Shown: piece after piece, positions 58,155-59,624 of the stretch
Layout of the letters: every line of letters begins with the position of its first letter
Position numbering within the stretch: the stretch's first letter is position 1
Source of the DNA: Campylobacterota bacterium
Lineage (GTDB): Bacteria > Campylobacterota > Campylobacteria > Campylobacterales > Nitratiruptoraceae
Direction: 5' to 3'
Length of the DNA stretch: 59,624 nt
NCBI GenBank assembly: GCA_015494715.1
Contig: WGAT01000050.1
Span: 1 to 59,624 of the forward strand
Position numbers and translations under genes: made by a program
The notes under the pieces: model-generated
Databases searched by the model: none
What the model saw: only the letters and a program-made list of their open reading frames with translations
Told to the model about the DNA's origin: nothing

Positions 58155-58958
58155 TTGAAAAAAAGAGTAGTGACCAATATCCTCTCACGGGGTTTTGGTA
58201 AATTTGCCGCTCACCGTTTCCATCCTTTTATACAAAGATTTATAAACTATTCGTATGTGAAGCTCCTAAATTTGGATATGGAGGAGTTTAAGCATCCAAG
58301 CGCCTACCAAAGTCTCAACGAGCTTTTTACCAGAAGTTTGCAAAAGCAGCGAAAACTACAAGAAGGGGTGATATCCCCTACCGATTCGCTCGTCACGGAG
58401 TGCGGTAGACTCCATCAGAATAAGGCTTTGCAGATAAAAGGGATGGAGTACAATGTATGCGATCTGTTCAAAGAGTGCGATTGTTCCAAGATAATTGACG
58501 GAGCGTTTATAAACTTCTATCTCTCTCCAAGAGATTACCACCGCTATCATGTGCCTTATGACTTGCAAGTGCGGCGCGTAGTACATATACCCGGGTGTCT
58601 CTATCCGGTAAATTTACGATTTTTGCGCAAAAAGCCCAATCTGTTCATCGAAAACGAGCGGGTGATCTTAGAGTGTAGCACGCCTCAAGGGTATACGCTT
58701 TTTATCGTGCTTGTGGGGGCTTTGAACGTAGGGAAGATGACGCTGGTGTTTGAGAAGCGTATAGAGACCAATCATCCCAAAGAGATCGATATTTTTGAAT
58801 ATGAAAATCTATGGCTAAAAAAAGGGGAGCTTTTGGGGTATTTCAAGATGGGTTCTACCGTTTTGCTTTTTTTTGAGCGAGATAGAGCCGATCTTTTGGT
58901 ACAATCTGGGCAGTATGTACATTTTGGTCAAAGTGTGGCCAAGCTAAAGGAGGCGTGA
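58155..58958 (+). CDS. psd: Phosphatidylserine decarboxylase proenzyme
   Basis: Converts phosphatidylserine to phosphatidylethanolamine at the inner membrane. The 267-residue proenzyme has NELFTRSL (about 55-62), INFYLSPRDYHRYHVP (about 119-134, with catalytic Asp-His residues) and the autocleavage site GYFKMGSTVLLFF (about 234-246): cleavage between Gly and Ser leaves the pyruvoyl cofactor on the small subunit. The final Ser-Thr variant is common in the bacterial family. Start TTG 58155 has AAGGAA 4 nt upstream. It overlaps the following gene by one base. Confidence 0.94.
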   Translation: MKKRVVTNILSRGFGKFAAHRFHPFIQRFINYSYVKLLNLDMEEFKHPSAYQSLNELFTRSLQKQRKLQEGVISPTDSLVTECGRLHQNKALQIKGMEYNVCDLFKECDCSKIIDGAFINFYLSPRDYHRYHVPYDLQVRRVVHIPGCLYPVNLRFLRKKPNLFIENERVILECSTPQGYTLFIVLVGALNVGKMTLVFEKRIETNHPKEIDIFEYENLWLKKGELLGYFKMGSTVLLFFERDRADLLVQSGQYVHFGQSVAKLKEA

Positions 58959-59233
58959 TGCAAGAGCAAGATATTTTGATTATCGAGACGGAGATTATCC
59001 CTAATGGTATGGGCGGATGGCTGTTGCGATGCCATAATACCGAGACTGGTGAAGAGCGTATTTGTCAATCGATTGAGGAGTACAACGCCTATCTTAATGA
59101 GTGCGCTTTTCATACGGCAAAGAGCGACTTTAAAGTAGAGTGGCTCGAATCGCCAAAGGCTACTCCGGCAATGATTGCCGATGTGCGGAAGCAATTGATG
59201 GATCATTATAAAAAATTAGAGGAGATGGGCTAA
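58958..59233 (+). CDS. Conserved-looking hypothetical protein, 91 aa
   Basis: I do not recognise this 91-residue protein. The ATG 58958 shares a base with the psd TGA and has GGAGG 4 nt upstream, so coupled translation is likely. It is acidic overall with a mixed alpha/beta look: DILIIETEIIPNGMGGWLLRC (split) reads as a beta-hairpin, then SIEEYNAYLNEC, and a C-terminal helix (MIADVRKQLMDHYKKLEEM). No signal peptide, so cytoplasmic. Two Cys lie at about 24 and 49. It is the last gene before a hairpin and the convergent gpmA. Confidence 0.75.
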   Translation: MQEQDILIIETEIIPNGMGGWLLRCHNTETGEERICQSIEEYNAYLNECAFHTAKSDFKVEWLESPKATPAMIADVRKQLMDHYKKLEEMG

Positions 59234-59255
59234 AAGGGCCTTTGGTAAGATTATG

Positions 59256-59274
59256 GAGGGATCGGCCCTCCACT
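59256..59274. terminator. Hairpin between convergent genes (likely bidirectional terminator)
   Basis: A perfect 7-bp GC-rich stem TGGAGGG/CCCTCCA (59256-59262 with 59268-59274) with a 5-nt loop, immediately after the psd-hypothetical unit and abutting the gpmA stop. On plus it is followed by CTTTAG; there is only a weak U-tract. Confidence 0.5.
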
Positions 59275-59624
59275 TTAGTGGGTGTAGACGATTTTGTCTT
59301 TGATTTTGAGCTCTTTGGTGAGCTCATAGACGATCGGCGTGCCGGTGGGAACTTCGATGGTACGCACATCCTCTGGAGCGATCTCTTCCAAAAACATGAT
59401 GAGTGCCCGCAAAGAGTTGCCGTGGGCTGCGATCATCACGGTCTCATATACCAAAAGCGAGGGAACGATCTCCTCGTAAAAATACTCCATCACCCGCTCT
59501 CTGGTATCTTTGAGCGACTCGCTTTTTGGTCGGTAGGGAAGATCCTCATATTTAGGATCTTTGGGGTAGCGCTCATCAAAATCGGGCTCGCTCTCCTCGA
59601 TAGGAGGCGGGGGCGTATCGTATC
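59275..59624 (-). CDS. gpmA: 2,3-bisphosphoglycerate-dependent phosphoglycerate mutase, C-terminal part
   Basis: Interconverts 3- and 2-phosphoglycerate. The window ends inside the gene; the visible 116 codons are the C-terminal half. They include YAPPPP, then the proline/acidic segment ERYPKDPKYEDLP, ESLKDTRERVMEYF and the second catalytic His in IAAHGNSLRALI. The N-terminal phosphohistidine motif RHG lies beyond the window. The sequence fits the dPGM family (GpmA) rather than the cofactor-independent enzyme. The stop is the TAA at 59275-59277 on minus, beside the bidirectional hairpin. Confidence 0.93.
   Translation of the reverse strand, partial: YDTPPPPIEESEPDFDERYPKDPKYEDLPYRPKSESLKDTRERVMEYFYEEIVPSLLVYETVMIAAHGNSLRALIMFLEEIAPEDVRTIEVPTGTPIVYELTKELKIKDKIVYTH

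Overview
The window is a dense chromosomal segment of a member of the Campylobacterota (epsilonproteobacteria), most likely a free-living, vent- or sediment-type lineage. This rests on gene content and order. Three blocks match, as far as I remember, gene orders in Campylobacter jejuni: rodA/rluD/FN3-lipoprotein/trmB/ftsE/ftsX/envC/pyrH/rpoZ/spoT/tyrS/nitronate-monooxygenase/amidase (about Cj1282-Cj1269), ppa/adk/aspS/nadK/recN/tatD/mltD/rlpA/kdsC/lptC/lptA/engB/mrdA (about Cj0638-Cj0652) and metG/small Cys protein/fbp/mobB/lipoprotein/slt/yggT/gltX (about Cj0837-Cj0845). hisB, feoA, cinA-like and DUF503 genes are inserted into these blocks. No genus is assigned because no rRNA or other decisive marker is present.

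Layout. 1-316: right end of an IS200/IS605-type element (TnpB C-terminus and terminal hairpin), whose tip supplies the last codons and stop of the neighbouring membrane hydrolase gene. 983-8183: glyS, an FAD oxidoreductase, hemH, an HDAC-family deacetylase, an ABC exporter and an acidic protein, all on + and nearly without gaps. 8184-8343: a very AT-rich spacer with tandem inverted repeats, followed by tRNA-Glu. 8483-10976: L,D-transpeptidase, DUF882/M15-like protein and a CopD-like membrane protein. 10979-13627 (-): ugd, a CAU tRNA, rodA. 13662-26445 (+): the rluD-to-amidase block, which carries the FtsE-FtsX-EnvC-amidase cell-separation cascade and housekeeping genes. 26487-30617 (-): ppa, DUF503, cinA-like, adk, feoA, aspS. 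30705-41144 (+): nadK, recN, tatD, mltD, rlpA, hisB, kdsC, lptC, lptA, engB, a GNAT, an MreD-like protein and PBP2. 41107-42449 (-): Na+/Ca2+-type exchanger and ybeY. 42499-45301 (+): a NIT-domain chemoreceptor and CheR. 45302-45554: a structured intergenic region with a candidate minus-strand RNA and a structured queC leader. 45555-59624: queC, an APC permease, an orphan TRAP binding protein, ChaA, a MurF-N-like protein, metG, fbp, mobB, slt, yggT, gltX, psd and the start-less end of gpmA.

The dominant theme is envelope growth: elongasome proteins (RodA, PBP2, MreD-like), septal wall cleavage (FtsEX, EnvC, amidase), lytic transglycosylases (MltD, Slt, RlpA), lipid A/LPS supply (KdsC, LptC, LptA) and phospholipid synthesis (Psd). 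Genes commonly overlap by 1-8 nt, and GTG and TTG starts are frequent. Promoters are recognised mostly by TATAAT-like -10 hexamers with no clear -35, as is known for Campylobacter and Helicobacter. Several divergent pairs share overlapping -10 boxes.

I did not find a large undescribed defence or metabolic system. The best novelty candidates are the cheR-queC intergenic RNA, the amidase gene with an apparent AUA start, the transposon end that terminates a host gene, a Mur-ligase-N-like protein lacking the ATPase core, and three operator-like repeat arrays.
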